A stretch of DNA of 64,000 nucleotides from Streptomyces albireticuli (GCF_002192455.1 NZ_CP021744.1:7650501-7714500), one strand, 5' to 3'; shown: positions 15,831 through 24,980, numbered from the stretch's first letter. The notes: generated by a model from the letters alone, not told the origin. Translations and numbers: made by a program.

Positions 15831-16433
15831 TCACCTCCGTTCGATCGGGTACGCCTGCCGTACGTTGTGGGCGACGAGCCCCGCCACCACGGCCTTGAAC
15901 GCGTCGCCCGGCAGGAAGTACAGGGCGGTGACGGTGGACTGCCGCAGGCTCAGGCCGGTCGAGACGGACGTCCAGGGCACGCCCAGGGCGTAGACGACGA
16001 GGATCCCGCCGACGAGGCAGGCGACCACCGTCGCCGCCTGCCGGGCGAGGCGGGAACGCGGCCGCGTGGCGAGGACGGTGACCAGCAGTCCGGTGACGAA
16101 CGCGCCGGGGATCCAGCCGAGCAGATAGCCGCCCGTGGGGCCGGGGATCACCCCGAAGCCACCCCTGCCCCCGGCCAGCACGGGCAGCCCCGCGATCGTC
16201 AGCAGCACCACCAGCGCGCACGCGAGCGCGCCCCTGACCGGGCCCAGCACGGCACCCGCGAGCATCACCCCGAGGGTCTGGAGGGTGATCGGGACACCGG
16301 CGACGCCCAGGTCGACGGGCGGGACCAGGCCCAGCACCACGATGATCGCGCTGAACAGCGCGATCAGGACGACGTCCTTGGTCTCCATGCGCCGACGGGC
16401 CGTCCTGCCCCGGGCGGTGTGCGCGTTCATCAT
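15831..16433 (-). CDS. bioY: Biotin transporter substrate-binding subunit BioY (ECF S component)
   Basis: A 200-residue membrane protein with about six hydrophobic segments and BioY hallmarks: VPITLQTLGVMLAGAVLGP and GGRGGFGVIPGPTGGYLLGW, plus a C-terminal FLPGDAFKAVVAGL. BioY binds biotin and works with EcfT and EcfA, which are encoded immediately upstream. The ATG at 16433 overlaps the ecfT stop (ATGA), fixing the start; longer in-frame sequence upstream is antisense to ecfT. With bioADBF on the other side of the divergent promoter, the cell could both take up and make biotin. Confidence 0.95.
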   Translation of the reverse strand: MMNAHTARGRTARRRMETKDVVLIALFSAIIVVLGLVPPVDLGVAGVPITLQTLGVMLAGAVLGPVRGALACALVVLLTIAGLPVLAGGRGGFGVIPGPTGGYLLGWIPGAFVTGLLVTVLATRPRSRLARQAATVVACLVGGILVVYALGVPWTSVSTGLSLRQSTVTALYFLPGDAFKAVVAGLVAHNVRQAYPIERR

Positions 16434-17125
16434 CCGGTGGCCTCTTCGTCCGTACGGCCGGCGGGGGCGGGGGAGCGGGCCGGCGGCGGCGCGGCGTCCG
16501 CGTGCCGCGAGGCGGCCGGCGGCGGGTAGCAACGGGCGTCCACCGCCGCCGCGATGTCCTCGGCGGACTTCAGCATCCGCACGGCCAGCGGGACCAGCAG
16601 CGCGACCGGACTCCCCGACAGGCCCCGCGCGGCCTGGGCCTCCCGGATCTCGTGGAAGCGGTGGAACGCCTCGGGGATGAACCGCAGCGCCAGCGAGACC
16701 GCGAGCCCGACGGCCGCCGCGTTCACCAGCCGGGTGCGCTCCAACGGGCGGAGCACGCGCTCCAGGACGTCGAGGATCTCCGAGGTACGGGTGGTGAGCG
16801 TGACGGCCAGCGCGGCCAGCAGCAGGGCGGACAGCCGCAGGCCCACGGTGACGGCGGTGGCCGCCGACTGGAAGAGGACGGCCGCGACCGCCACGAGCGC
16901 CAGGACCACGAACGGGCCGGTCAGATGGCGCGCCAGCTGCCGGGGCGGCGTCCGGACCGACAGCAGGGCCACCGCGGCGACGCCGGCGCAGGGGCCGAGC
17001 ACGGCGGGGGAGGTGACGAGGAACATGCCGATGCCCGCGAGCAGCAGGGCCGCCATCTTCCAGGAGGCCGGGGCGCGGTGCAGGAGCGTGTCACCGGGCA
17101 CGTAGAGGGAGAGCCGCGGCGTCAT
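16430..17125 (-). CDS. ECF transporter transmembrane coupling protein EcfT (BioN-like)
   Basis: A 231-residue membrane protein of the CbiQ/EcfT family. Four to five hydrophobic helices are followed by the cytoplasmic coupling helix with the EcfT signature REAQAARGL. The second Ala-Arg-Gly box reads AVDARCY, so its glycine is replaced by cysteine, a mild oddity. ATG at 17125 overlaps the stop of the ATPase gene (ATGA), and its stop overlaps bioY. It forms the energy-coupling module with the neighbouring ATPase for biotin uptake. Confidence 0.92.
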   Translation of the reverse strand: MTPRLSLYVPGDTLLHRAPASWKMAALLLAGIGMFLVTSPAVLGPCAGVAAVALLSVRTPPRQLARHLTGPFVVLALVAVAAVLFQSAATAVTVGLRLSALLLAALAVTLTTRTSEILDVLERVLRPLERTRLVNAAAVGLAVSLALRFIPEAFHRFHEIREAQAARGLSGSPVALLVPLAVRMLKSAEDIAAAVDARCYPPPAASRHADAAPPPARSPAPAGRTDEEATG

Positions 17126-17799
17126 GAGCAGTGCTCCACGTACCACGGCACGGCCGTCCGCGGTTTGCCGTCGTGGACGACACGGCCCCCGTCCAGGACG
17201 AGCACGCGGTCGAAGCCGGTCAGCAGGTCCAGGTCGTGGGTGAGGACGACGGCCTGCTGCGGCAGGGCGGCGACGGCGGCGCGGATGACATTGCGGTTGC
17301 GCAGGTCGAGCAGGGTGGTGGGCTCGTCGAGGACGACGAGGTCCGGCCGCATCACCAGCACGGCGGCCAGCGCCACGAGCTGCTTCTCGCCGCCGCTGAG
17401 CGCGTGGCTCGGGCGGTCGGCGAGGTGGGCGATGCCGAAGTGCTCCAGCTGCCGCTCCACGCGCCCGGGTATCTCCCGGCGGGGCACCCCGGTGTTCTTC
17501 AGACCGAACGCCAGGTCCTCGCGGACGATGGGCAGCACGATCTGGTTGTCGGGGTTCTGGAAGACGAAGCCGACGCGCTTGCGGATGGCCCGGGCGTCCT
17601 CGGAGGTGTCCAGGCCGTCCACGCGGACGGTCCCCTCGCTGGGCAGGACCAGGCCGTTGAGCAGCCGGGCCAGGGTGCTCTTGCCGGAGCCGTTGGCCCC
17701 GATCACACCGATGCGGGACTCGGACAGCTCCAGGCGGACGTCGTGGAGCACGGTGCGGGAACCGAAGCGGACGGTGACGGACTCCAGGGCGATGCGCAC
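17122..17799 (-). CDS. ECF transporter ATPase EcfA (BioM-like)
   Basis: A 225-residue ABC ATPase. Walker A is GANGSGKST (34-42), the Q-loop FVFQNPDNQIV is the form seen in ECF ATPases, the signature is ALSGGEKQ, Walker B is LVVLDEPT, and the H-loop is VLTHDLDLL. GTG at 17799 follows the thioesterase stop by one base. Only one ATPase gene is present, as in BioMNY systems where it homodimerises. It powers biotin import with EcfT and BioY. Confidence 0.93.
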   Translation of the reverse strand: MRIALESVTVRFGSRTVLHDVRLELSESRIGVIGANGSGKSTLARLLNGLVLPSEGTVRVDGLDTSEDARAIRKRVGFVFQNPDNQIVLPIVREDLAFGLKNTGVPRREIPGRVERQLEHFGIAHLADRPSHALSGGEKQLVALAAVLVMRPDLVVLDEPTTLLDLRNRNVIRAAVAALPQQAVVLTHDLDLLTGFDRVLVLDGGRVVHDGKPRTAVPWYVEHCS

Positions 17800-17800
17800 G

Positions 17801-18226
17801 TCACCCGTCCTCCGGGGCGGGGCTCCCGCCCTCGGCCGCCGCGGCGAGGGCGGTCCGGGTCGGGCCGGGGACCGGAGCGGTCCGCCCGGTGCGGCGGTCC
17901 ACGCACACCCAGACCACCTCGGCGTCCGCGACCGGCCGGCCGTCCTCCGCGCGGGTGACCGCGGCCGCGAACGTCAGGCTCTTGGTGCCCACACGGCTCA
18001 CCTGCGGCGTGATGTCCAGCAGGTCCTCGAACCCGGCCGGGGAGTGGTAGACGAACTCGGTCCTGCGTACGTGGTAGACGACGTCGTTGTGCCGGGGGTC
18101 GAACGATCCGGACAACCCGGCTTCGCGCAGGAAGGTGTTGAGGGCCGTCTCCACGTAGGAGAAGTAGACTCCGTTGTGCACGTGGCCGTGCATGTCCACG
18201 TCGGAGAACGGCACACGCACACGCAC
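17801..18226 (-). CDS. Acyl-CoA/acyl-ACP thioesterase, 4-hydroxybenzoyl-CoA thioesterase (hotdog) family
   Basis: A 141-residue hotdog protein of the YbgC/4HBT type, with FSDVDMHGHVHNGVYFSYVE near the N terminus containing the catalytic Asp and the family's His-Asn elements. Start GTG at 18226 is chosen because GGAAGGAG lies seven to eight bases upstream and the resulting length fits the family. First gene of the leftward biotin-transport operon. It probably cleaves a short or medium acyl thioester; with the ligase and thiolase in the same operon it may recycle or release acyl intermediates linked to pimelate. Confidence 0.85.
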   Translation of the reverse strand: MRVRVPFSDVDMHGHVHNGVYFSYVETALNTFLREAGLSGSFDPRHNDVVYHVRRTEFVYHSPAGFEDLLDITPQVSRVGTKSLTFAAAVTRAEDGRPVADAEVVWVCVDRRTGRTAPVPGPTRTALAAAAEGGSPAPEDG

Positions 18227-18338
18227 GGACCGTCTCCTTCCGACTGGCTTCCAGACCGGCTTCCCAAAGGGGTGTGCACTCGCGCTGCCACCGTACACAG
18301 CCCGCCGCCGGAACGTCACCACCATGGGGGGAACTCCC

Positions 18339-19376
18339 GTGCTCAGATGCGTCGTCAGGACCTTCGGCCCGGCCGCGGACGTGGTCGCCACCGAGACGTA
18401 CGACCCGCCGCGGCCGGGCCCCGGGGAGGTCTCCGTGCGGATGCTCCTGGCGAGCGTCAACCCCTCGGACCTCGTGACGATCTCGGGGGCGTACGCCTCC
18501 CGCACCGCCCTGCCCTTCGTGCCCGGCTTCGAGGGCGTGGGAGTGGTCGAGGCCACCGGCCCCGGGGTGCGGGAGCTCGCCGCCGGTCAGCGGGTGCTGC
18601 CGCTCGGCAGCGCGGGCGCCTGGCAGCAGGTGAAGGTGGCCGAGGCCCGCTGGTGCCTGCCGGTGCTGCCGCTCCTGACCGACGAGCAGGCGGCGACCTC
18701 GTACATCAACCCGCTCACCGCGCTGTTGATGCTGCGGCAGTACGTGATCCCCGCCGGGGGCGGGGGAGCTGCCGGGGCCGCCGACGCCCCGCGCGTCACG
18801 GAGGCACCGGGCGTCGTCGTCAACGCCGCGGCCTCCGCCATCGGCCGCATGACGATCCGCATGCTGAACCGGGAGGGCGTCGAACCCGTGGCCGTGGTCC
18901 GCCACCCCCGCGGCCGTGAGCGACTCGCCGGGCTGCGGACCGCGGCCGTCCTGTGCACCTCGGACACCGCCGTCCGCGAAGCCCTCCCCGCGGTCGTCCG
19001 CGAGGCCGCCGGCGGCCGGCCGCCCGCCGTCGTCCTGGACGCGGTGGGCGGGCCCGAGGGCGGCGACCTCGCCCGCGCCCTGGCGCCCGGCGGGACGCTG
19101 GTCCACTACGGACTGCTCTCCGGCCGTCCCCTCCCGGCGGCCCTCGCCGCCGAACGCCCCGACGTCCGGATCGTGTTGTTCCGCCTGCGCGACTGGGTGC
19201 ACACCGCCGAGGCCGCCCCGCTCGCCGACGCCTTCGCGCGGGCCCAGCATTTGGTGGCCGACGGCACCGCCGCCACCTCCGTCGCGCACGTGCTGCCGCT
19301 GCTCGACGTCCGGGAGGCCCTGCGCCGCGAGGCCGCCCCCGGCCGGACGGGGAAGATCCTTCTGCACGCGGGCTGA
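18339..19376 (+). CDS. Trans-2-enoyl-thioester reductase (ETR/MECR-like MDR family)
   Basis: A 345-residue medium-chain dehydrogenase/reductase without zinc ligands. It shows features of mitochondrial-type enoyl-thioester reductases: NPSD followed by a conserved tyrosine (Tyr52 in GAYASR) and the INPLTA motif at about 123-128. Such enzymes carry out the last reduction in fatty-acid elongation. GTG at 18339 is preferred over the ATG at 18324 because GGGGGA lies upstream at good spacing. It is divergent from the biotin-transport operon and leads toward bioA. With KAS II, ACP and PPTase nearby it could serve a small dedicated acyl-chain pathway for pimelate; it could also be a generic quinone oxidoreductase. 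Confidence 0.75.
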   Translation: MLRCVVRTFGPAADVVATETYDPPRPGPGEVSVRMLLASVNPSDLVTISGAYASRTALPFVPGFEGVGVVEATGPGVRELAAGQRVLPLGSAGAWQQVKVAEARWCLPVLPLLTDEQAATSYINPLTALLMLRQYVIPAGGGGAAGAADAPRVTEAPGVVVNAAASAIGRMTIRMLNREGVEPVAVVRHPRGRERLAGLRTAAVLCTSDTAVREALPAVVREAAGGRPPAVVLDAVGGPEGGDLARALAPGGTLVHYGLLSGRPLPAALAAERPDVRIVLFRLRDWVHTAEAAPLADAFARAQHLVADGTAATSVAHVLPLLDVREALRREAAPGRTGKILLHAG

Positions 19377-19476
19377 CCGCCGGGCTTCGACGGCCTTCGC
19401 CGGCTTCCCGGTCGCCGCGGCCCTCGTGCGGAAGTTTGGCATGCGGTCGTACGGTCGACCCCCGGCGAAGGCCCCG

Positions 19477-19505
19477 TTCCGCTCCCTCGCGCGGGCTCCT
19501 ATGCT
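19477..19505 (+). promoter_or_regulatory. Candidate promoter of bioA giving a leaderless transcript
   Basis: A TATGCT hexamer at 19500-19505 lies eight bases before the GTG start of bioA, and TTCCGC at 19477-19482 is spaced 17 bases upstream as a weak -35. No good Shine-Dalgarno precedes the GTG, so transcription may start at or next to the start codon. Confidence 0.45.
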
Positions 19506-19513
19506 CGTGGAGC

Positions 19514-20815
19514 GTGACCCCCGACGCGTTAACCGGGCTGCTCGCCCTCGACCGACGGCATGTCTGGCACCCCTACGCCCCCATGCCCGGCGAGCGGAGC
19601 CCCCTGGTGGTCACCTCCGCCTCCGGCGTGCGACTCCGCCTGGCCGCACCCTTCGAAGGCCACTCCGAACTCGTCGACGGCATGGCCTCCTGGTGGGCCG
19701 CCATCCACGGCTACGCCCACCCCGCCCTCGACGCCGCGGCCCGCGACCAGCTCGACCGCGTCAGCCACGTGATGTTCGGCGGCCTCACCCACGAGCCCGC
19801 CGTGCGCCTGGCCACCCGCCTGGCCGCCCTGGCACCCGGGGACCTCGACCACGTCTTCCTCTGCGACTCCGGCTCGGTGGCGGTCGAAGTGGCCCTGAAG
19901 ATGTGCCTCCAGTACTGGCGCTCCCGCGGCCACCCCGAACGCCACCGCGTCCTCACCTGGCGGGGCGGCTACCACGGCGACACCCTGCACGCCATGTCCG
20001 TGTGCGACCCCGACGGCGGCATGCACGGCCTGTGGCGCGACATCCTGCCCCGCCAGGTCTTCGCCGACACCCCGCCCGGCGGCTTCGACGACCCCGTCGA
20101 CCCCGCGTACACCGCCCGCCTGGCCGCGCTCGTCGCACGCCACGAGGACCGGCTGGCCGCCGTCATCGTCGAACCGGTGGTCCAGGGCGCGGGCGGGATG
20201 CGCTTCCACCACCCCGGGTACGTCCGGGAGCTGCGCCGCGTCACCGAGGAACGAGGCGTCCTGCTGGTCCTCGACGAGATCGCGACCGGCTTCGGCAGGA
20301 CGGGGGAGTTCCTCGCCGCCGACCACGCCGGCGTCACCCCGGACGTCCTGTGCGTGGGCAAGGCCCTCACCGGCGGCTACCTCTCCCTCGCCGCCACCCT
20401 GTGCACCCCGGAGGTCGCCCGCGGCATCTCCGCCGGCGAGACACCGGTCCTGGCCCACGGCCCCACGTTCATGGGCAACCCGCTCGCCTGCGCCGTCGCC
20501 AACGCCTCCCTGGACCTCCTGGAGGACGGCGGGTGGCGTGGCGACGTCGGCAGGATCGAGACCGGCCTGCGCGCCGGCCTCACCGCCGCGGCGGACCTCC
20601 CCGGCGTACGCGACGTACGGGTGCTCGGCGCCATCGGCGTCGTCCAGCTCGACCACCCCGTGGACGTGCCCGCCGCGACCCGGGCCGCCGCCCGGCACGG
20701 CGTGTGGCTGCGCCCCTTCCGCGACCTGGTGTACGCCATGCCCCCGTACTGCTCCACGCCGGAGGACATCGCCCGCGTGACGCGCGCGATGACGGCGGCG
20801 GCGGAGGCGGGGTGA
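19514..20815 (+). CDS. bioA: Adenosylmethionine-8-amino-7-oxononanoate aminotransferase
   Basis: A 433-residue class III PLP aminotransferase with the BioA N-terminal motif DRRHVWHPY, the substrate loop YHGDTLHAMSV, VLDEIATGFGRTG, and the PLP lysine in VGKALTGG (Lys283). It converts 7-keto-8-aminopelargonate to 7,8-diaminopelargonate using SAM. The GTG at 19514 is the only start upstream of the conserved N-terminal motif. Codon 6 is TTA (19529-19531), so full translation should depend on the bldA leucyl-tRNA, which is unusual for a vitamin gene. First of the rightward biosynthetic genes bioA-bioD-bioB. Confidence 0.95.
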   Translation: MTPDALTGLLALDRRHVWHPYAPMPGERSPLVVTSASGVRLRLAAPFEGHSELVDGMASWWAAIHGYAHPALDAAARDQLDRVSHVMFGGLTHEPAVRLATRLAALAPGDLDHVFLCDSGSVAVEVALKMCLQYWRSRGHPERHRVLTWRGGYHGDTLHAMSVCDPDGGMHGLWRDILPRQVFADTPPGGFDDPVDPAYTARLAALVARHEDRLAAVIVEPVVQGAGGMRFHHPGYVRELRRVTEERGVLLVLDEIATGFGRTGEFLAADHAGVTPDVLCVGKALTGGYLSLAATLCTPEVARGISAGETPVLAHGPTFMGNPLACAVANASLDLLEDGGWRGDVGRIETGLRAGLTAAADLPGVRDVRVLGAIGVVQLDHPVDVPAATRAAARHGVWLRPFRDLVYAMPPYCSTPEDIARVTRAMTAAAEAG

Positions 20816-20890
20816 CGGCGTGCCGGCCCGGCGGCGGAGGCGTGCCGTTGACAGGTGTGACGGTCGTGACGAGCGGTGGAGAGGTGTGAC

Positions 20891-21607
20891 GTGGCGCTCC
20901 TGATGGTCAGCGGTACGGGAACCGAGGTGGGCAAGACCGTCACCACGGCCGCGGTGGCGGCGCTCGCCCTCGCCGCCGGGCGCCGGGTGGCCGTCGTCAA
21001 GCCCGTGCAGACCGGGCTCCCGCCGGGCCGGGACGGCGACCTCGCGGACGTCACCCGGCTCGCGGGCCCCGTCACCACCCGCGAACTCGCCCGCTACCCC
21101 GACCCCTTGGCCCCCGCCACCGCCGCGCGGCGCGCCGGGATGCCACCGGTCGGCCTGGAACGCGCGGCGGACACGCTGAACGCCCTTCAGGAGACGCACG
21201 ACCTGGTGCTCTGCGAGGGCGCGGGCGGCCTGCTCGCCCGCTTCGACGAACGCGGCTGGACCCTGGCCGACCTGGCGGTCCTGCTCCGGGCGCCGGTCCT
21301 GGTCGTCGCCGCTCCCGGGCTGGGCACCCTCAACGCGACCGCCCTCACCACGGAGGTCCTGCGGCACCGCGGCGGGCACTGCGCGGGCGTGGTCGTCGGC
21401 AGCTGGCCGAAGTCGCCGGACCTGGCCATGCGGTGCAACCTGAGCGACCTCCCGGTGGTCGCCGGGGCGCCGCTGGAGGGGGTCCTGCCCGCGGGTATGG
21501 CGGCCCGGGGGCCCGCGGCCTTCGCCGAGGCGGCCCGGGCGGGCCTGGCGCCGTCACTGGGCGGCGTCCTCGACGCCGCGGACTTCACCGCGCGTCACAC
21601 CGTCTGA
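20891..21607 (+). CDS. bioD: Dethiobiotin synthetase
   Basis: A 238-residue P-loop ligase with the BioD signature VSGTGTEVGKT at the N terminus, KPVQTG shortly after, and CEGAGGLL in the middle. It closes the ureido ring of dethiobiotin from diaminopelargonate, CO2 and ATP. GTG at 20891 is chosen for the GGAGAGG upstream. It lies 75 bases after bioA and 187 bases before bioB. Confidence 0.95.
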   Translation: MALLMVSGTGTEVGKTVTTAAVAALALAAGRRVAVVKPVQTGLPPGRDGDLADVTRLAGPVTTRELARYPDPLAPATAARRAGMPPVGLERAADTLNALQETHDLVLCEGAGGLLARFDERGWTLADLAVLLRAPVLVVAAPGLGTLNATALTTEVLRHRGGHCAGVVVGSWPKSPDLAMRCNLSDLPVVAGAPLEGVLPAGMAARGPAAFAEAARAGLAPSLGGVLDAADFTARHTV

Positions 21608-21794
21608 CCGGATCCGGACGCACCACGACGGATGCCGTCATGCCGGTTGTCTGATTGTGTCCCTGTACGGCCCCGGCGCTCGCTGTGATACTCGTCCCCA
21701 GTACGGCACTCGCCCTGGTTTCGAACGGGTCCCCGGACGCATCCGCCCGGCCACCCGCTCACCCCCACGAACCACTCAGAGAGGTCCGTCTCCC

Positions 21795-22865
21795 ATGCAC
21801 GGTCCCGGCACACTCGACACTCTGGTCGACAAGGCCCTGCGGCGTGAGGTCCCCACCCGTGAGGAGGCCCTGGCCGTCCTGCGGACCGGGGACGGCGACA
21901 TCCTCGACGTCGTCGCCGCCGCGTCCCGGGTCCGCCGCCACTACTTCGGGCTCCGCGTCAAGCTCAACTTCCTGGTGAACCTCAAGAGCGGGCTGTGTCC
22001 CGAGGACTGCACCTACTGCTCGCAGCGCCTCGGTTCCCAGGCCGACGTCCTCAAGTACACCTGGCTCAAGCCCGAGGAGGCGGCGAAGGCCGCCGCCGCG
22101 GGCGTGGCCGCCGGCGCCAAGCGGGTCTGCCTCGTGGCCAGCGGCCGCGGCCCCACCGACCGCGACATCCACCGCGTCGCCGACACCATCTCGGCCATCC
22201 GCCAGGAGAGCCCCGGCGTGGAGATCTGCGCCTGCCTCGGGCTGCTCTCCCAAGGGCAGGCCACGCGGCTGTGCGACGCCGGCGCGGACGCCTACAACCA
22301 CAACCTGAACACCGCCGGCGAACGCTACGCCGACATCTGCACCACCCACACCTACGAGGACCGTGTCGGGACCGTGGACCAGGCCCGCGCCGCCGGGCTC
22401 TCCCCCTGCTCCGGCCTCATCGCCGGCATGGGCGAGAGCGACGAGGACCTGGTGGACGTCGCCCTGTCGCTGCGCGCGCTCGACCCGGACTCCGTACCGG
22501 TCAATTTCCTCATGCCCTTCGAAGGCACCCCGCTCGCGAAGGAGTGGACCCTCACGCCGCAGCGCTGCCTGCGCATCCTGGCCATGGTCCGCTTCGTCTG
22601 CCCGGACGTCGAGGTGCGCGTCGGCGGCGGCCGCGAGATCCACCTGCGCACCCTGCAACCCCTCGCCCTGCACATCGCCAACTCGGTCTTCCTCGGCGAC
22701 TACCTCACCAGCGAGGGCCAGCCGGGCGCCGCCGACCTGGAGATGATCCGCGACGCGGGCTTCCGGGTCGAAGGGGTGGACGAGGTCACCATGCCGGAAC
22801 ACCGCGACGACGTCGTGACGCCCCGCAAGCGCGGCGCGGGCACGGTCCTGCCGCCCAACGCCTGA
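21795..22865 (+). CDS. bioB: Biotin synthase (radical SAM)
   Basis: A 356-residue radical SAM enzyme. The cluster-binding cysteines are CPEDCTYC (Cys68, Cys72, Cys75), followed by BioB motifs GAKRVCLVASGRGP, YNHNLNTAGE and GLIAGMGES. It inserts sulfur into dethiobiotin. The ATG at 21795 is preceded by AGAGAGG and matches the family's N terminus. The 187-bp gap upstream probably holds its own promoter. Confidence 0.96.
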   Translation: MHGPGTLDTLVDKALRREVPTREEALAVLRTGDGDILDVVAAASRVRRHYFGLRVKLNFLVNLKSGLCPEDCTYCSQRLGSQADVLKYTWLKPEEAAKAAAAGVAAGAKRVCLVASGRGPTDRDIHRVADTISAIRQESPGVEICACLGLLSQGQATRLCDAGADAYNHNLNTAGERYADICTTHTYEDRVGTVDQARAAGLSPCSGLIAGMGESDEDLVDVALSLRALDPDSVPVNFLMPFEGTPLAKEWTLTPQRCLRILAMVRFVCPDVEVRVGGGREIHLRTLQPLALHIANSVFLGDYLTSEGQPGAADLEMIRDAGFRVEGVDEVTMPEHRDDVVTPRKRGAGTVLPPNA

Positions 22866-22893
22866 AACCGCGCCGGGCGGGAACCCTCAAGGC

Positions 22894-24198
22894 ATGGAAC
22901 GGACGGGCGGAGAGCGAACGGCCACGGGAGAGCACACCGGCGGCTGTCCCGTGGCGGACCTGTTCTCGGCGGACTTCATCGCCGATCCCTGGCCCGCCTT
23001 CGCCCGCCTCCAGCACACCGCGCCGGTCCACCGCGACCCCGTCACCGGACTCTGGCTGGTGAGCGGGTACCGCGACGTACGCCGCGTCCTGCTCGACCCG
23101 GACCGCTTCTTGCCCGACAACACCCTCGACGCCGTCGTACGCATGTCCGTGCCCGCCCTGCGCCACCTGGCGGCCGCGCGCTTCGCCCTGCCGCCCACCC
23201 TGGCGAACAACGGCACCGACCGGCACGCCGGGCTGCGCCGCCTGGTCAGCGGCCTGCTCTCGGGCGCCCGGGTCGCGGCCGCCGTGCCGCTCGTGGAGCG
23301 CCTCACCCACCGGCACCTGGACGGGGTGGAGGCCGCGCTCGCCGCCGACGGGCACTGCGACCTGGTCGCCACGCTCACCCGCGACCTGCCGTTCGCCGTC
23401 ATGCTCGACATCCTCGGCCTGCGCGCCGACGTCGAGGCCGACACCGGCGTCGACCTCGCCACCCTCGCACGGTGGAACGACGCCTCGCTCGAACTCTTCT
23501 GGGGCCTCCCGCCCCGCGCCCGCCAGCCCGCCCTCGCCCGTCTCGCGGCCGACTTCTTCACCTGGCTGGGCGGCCTCGCCGACCGCGCGGCGCCCGGCCG
23601 ACCCGGCCTCCTCGGACTGCTGGCCGCCCACCGGCACCCCGACGGCACCCCGCTCGGCCGCCAGGAGATCGTCGCCGTCTGCTACTTCATGATCATCGCG
23701 GGGCAGGCGACCACCGGGCAGATGCTCGCCACGATGCTCCGGCGCGCCCTGGACGACACCGCCCTGTGGCCACGCCTCGGGAGGGAACCCGGACTCGCCC
23801 GGGCCTGGGCCGAGGAGATGCTGCGCCGCGAACCGCCCCTGACCGCCTGGCGCCGCGTCACCGCCACCCCGGTCAGGATCGGGGACACCGACCTGCCCGC
23901 CGGCGCCCCGCTGCTGCTCATGCTCGCCGCGACCGGCTCCGACCCCCGCGTCTTCGACGCACCGGACGCCCTGCGCCCCGGCCGCCCGCGCGCCCGCGAC
24001 CACCTGTCCTTCGGCATCGGCCGCCACCGGTGCCCGGGCGCGGCACTGGCCCGCATGGAGGCGCGCGTGGTGCTGCGCACGGTCTCCCGCCGGTGCCCCG
24101 CGCTCCGGCTCGCCCGCCCGGCCTCCGAGGAACCGCTCCTGGGGCTGCTGTCCTTCCGGGCGCCCACGCGGGTGACGGTCCGCCTGGACGCCGGTTGA
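22894..24198 (+). CDS. Cytochrome P450, possibly BioI-like (pimeloyl-forming)
   Basis: A 434-residue P450. The heme-binding loop is FGIGRHRCPGAAL (Cys380) and the ExxR helix is EEMLR. The I-helix reads AGQATTG (269-275): the usual acidic residue before the threonines is alanine (Ala272), which may change oxygen activation. It lies 28 bases after bioB and overlaps the PPTase gene. In Bacillus the P450 BioI cleaves an acyl-ACP chain to pimeloyl-ACP for biotin; position next to bioB with a dedicated ACP and PPTase makes the same job here plausible but unproven. Confidence 0.8.
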   Translation: MERTGGERTATGEHTGGCPVADLFSADFIADPWPAFARLQHTAPVHRDPVTGLWLVSGYRDVRRVLLDPDRFLPDNTLDAVVRMSVPALRHLAAARFALPPTLANNGTDRHAGLRRLVSGLLSGARVAAAVPLVERLTHRHLDGVEAALAADGHCDLVATLTRDLPFAVMLDILGLRADVEADTGVDLATLARWNDASLELFWGLPPRARQPALARLAADFFTWLGGLADRAAPGRPGLLGLLAAHRHPDGTPLGRQEIVAVCYFMIIAGQATTGQMLATMLRRALDDTALWPRLGREPGLARAWAEEMLRREPPLTAWRRVTATPVRIGDTDLPAGAPLLLMLAATGSDPRVFDAPDALRPGRPRARDHLSFGIGRHRCPGAALARMEARVVLRTVSRRCPALRLARPASEEPLLGLLSFRAPTRVTVRLDAG

Positions 24199-24980
24199 CC
24201 ACGCCGCTCACCGCCGCACCGGACGAGGGGGAGGGGCGTGGGGCCGCCCTGGTGCTGCACGGACGGTCGGCACACATCCTGACCGCGTACGACCGGCCCG
24301 CACGGATCCTGTCACCCCAGGAGCGGGACCGGGCCGCCCGCCTCGCGCCCGCCGCCCGGCGGGACTTCACCGCGGCCCATCTCCTGATCCGCCGGTGCGC
24401 GGCCACGTTCCTCGGCGCCCCCGCCCACGGCCTGGACGTCGTCCAGCACTGCGAACGCTGCCAGGGACCGCACGGCCGGCCGGCGCTGCGTCAGGAGCCC
24501 CGGCTGTACGTGACGCTGGCGCACTGCTCCGGATACGTGGCGGCGGCCGCCTCCTGGCAGCCCGTCGGTGTGGACGTCGAACGGCTGCCACCGGGCCCGG
24601 GGTGGCGGCGGGCGGCCGCGCGGTCGCTCACCCGCGCCGAGGCGGCCGCCGTCACCCACGCGCCGTGCCCACCGGCGGCGTTCCTGCGCCAGTGGGTACG
24701 CAAGGAGGCACTGATCAAGGCGGGCCGGGCCCGCCTCGGGGGCCTGCGCCGCGTGGATCTGTCCGAGCTTCCGCTGGACGACCCCGGCGGCGGGGCGCTG
24801 GTGCGCCGGTCGTGGTGGCAGGGGTGGGCGGTCACGGACTGGACGGACGGACGGGGCGAGGGACGGGTGGCGGACGGCGTCGTGGGCGCCGCGGTCACCG
24901 TCCGTCCACCGAGCCTGCTGACCGCGCCCGGGGGCGGAGCGCCGCCCTGCCGGCAGCCGGGCCGGCCGGTCCGCTTCTGA
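24195..24980 (+). CDS. 4'-phosphopantetheinyl transferase, Sfp type
   Basis: A 261-residue Sfp-superfamily protein. Diagnostic motifs are HCERCQGPHGRPAL, GVDVERL (Mg-binding Asp/Glu) and WVRKEALIKAGR. It transfers phosphopantetheine from CoA to a carrier-protein serine. The TTG at 24195 overlaps the P450 stop (TTGA) and is the most likely start; a GTG about 20 codons downstream is possible. In this island the obvious partner is the small ACP at 27461-27697, though Sfp-type enzymes are often promiscuous. Confidence 0.9.
   Translation: MTTPLTAAPDEGEGRGAALVLHGRSAHILTAYDRPARILSPQERDRAARLAPAARRDFTAAHLLIRRCAATFLGAPAHGLDVVQHCERCQGPHGRPALRQEPRLYVTLAHCSGYVAAAASWQPVGVDVERLPPGPGWRRAAARSLTRAEAAAVTHAPCPPAAFLRQWVRKEALIKAGRARLGGLRRVDLSELPLDDPGGGALVRRSWWQGWAVTDWTDGRGEGRVADGVVGAAVTVRPPSLLTAPGGGAPPCRQPGRPVRF

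Noticed and set aside
18246..18264. Direct repeat GGCTTCC-N5-GGCTTCC in the divergent biotin promoter as a biotin-repressor site
   Set aside because: It is short, not palindromic, and does not match any biotin operator I know.
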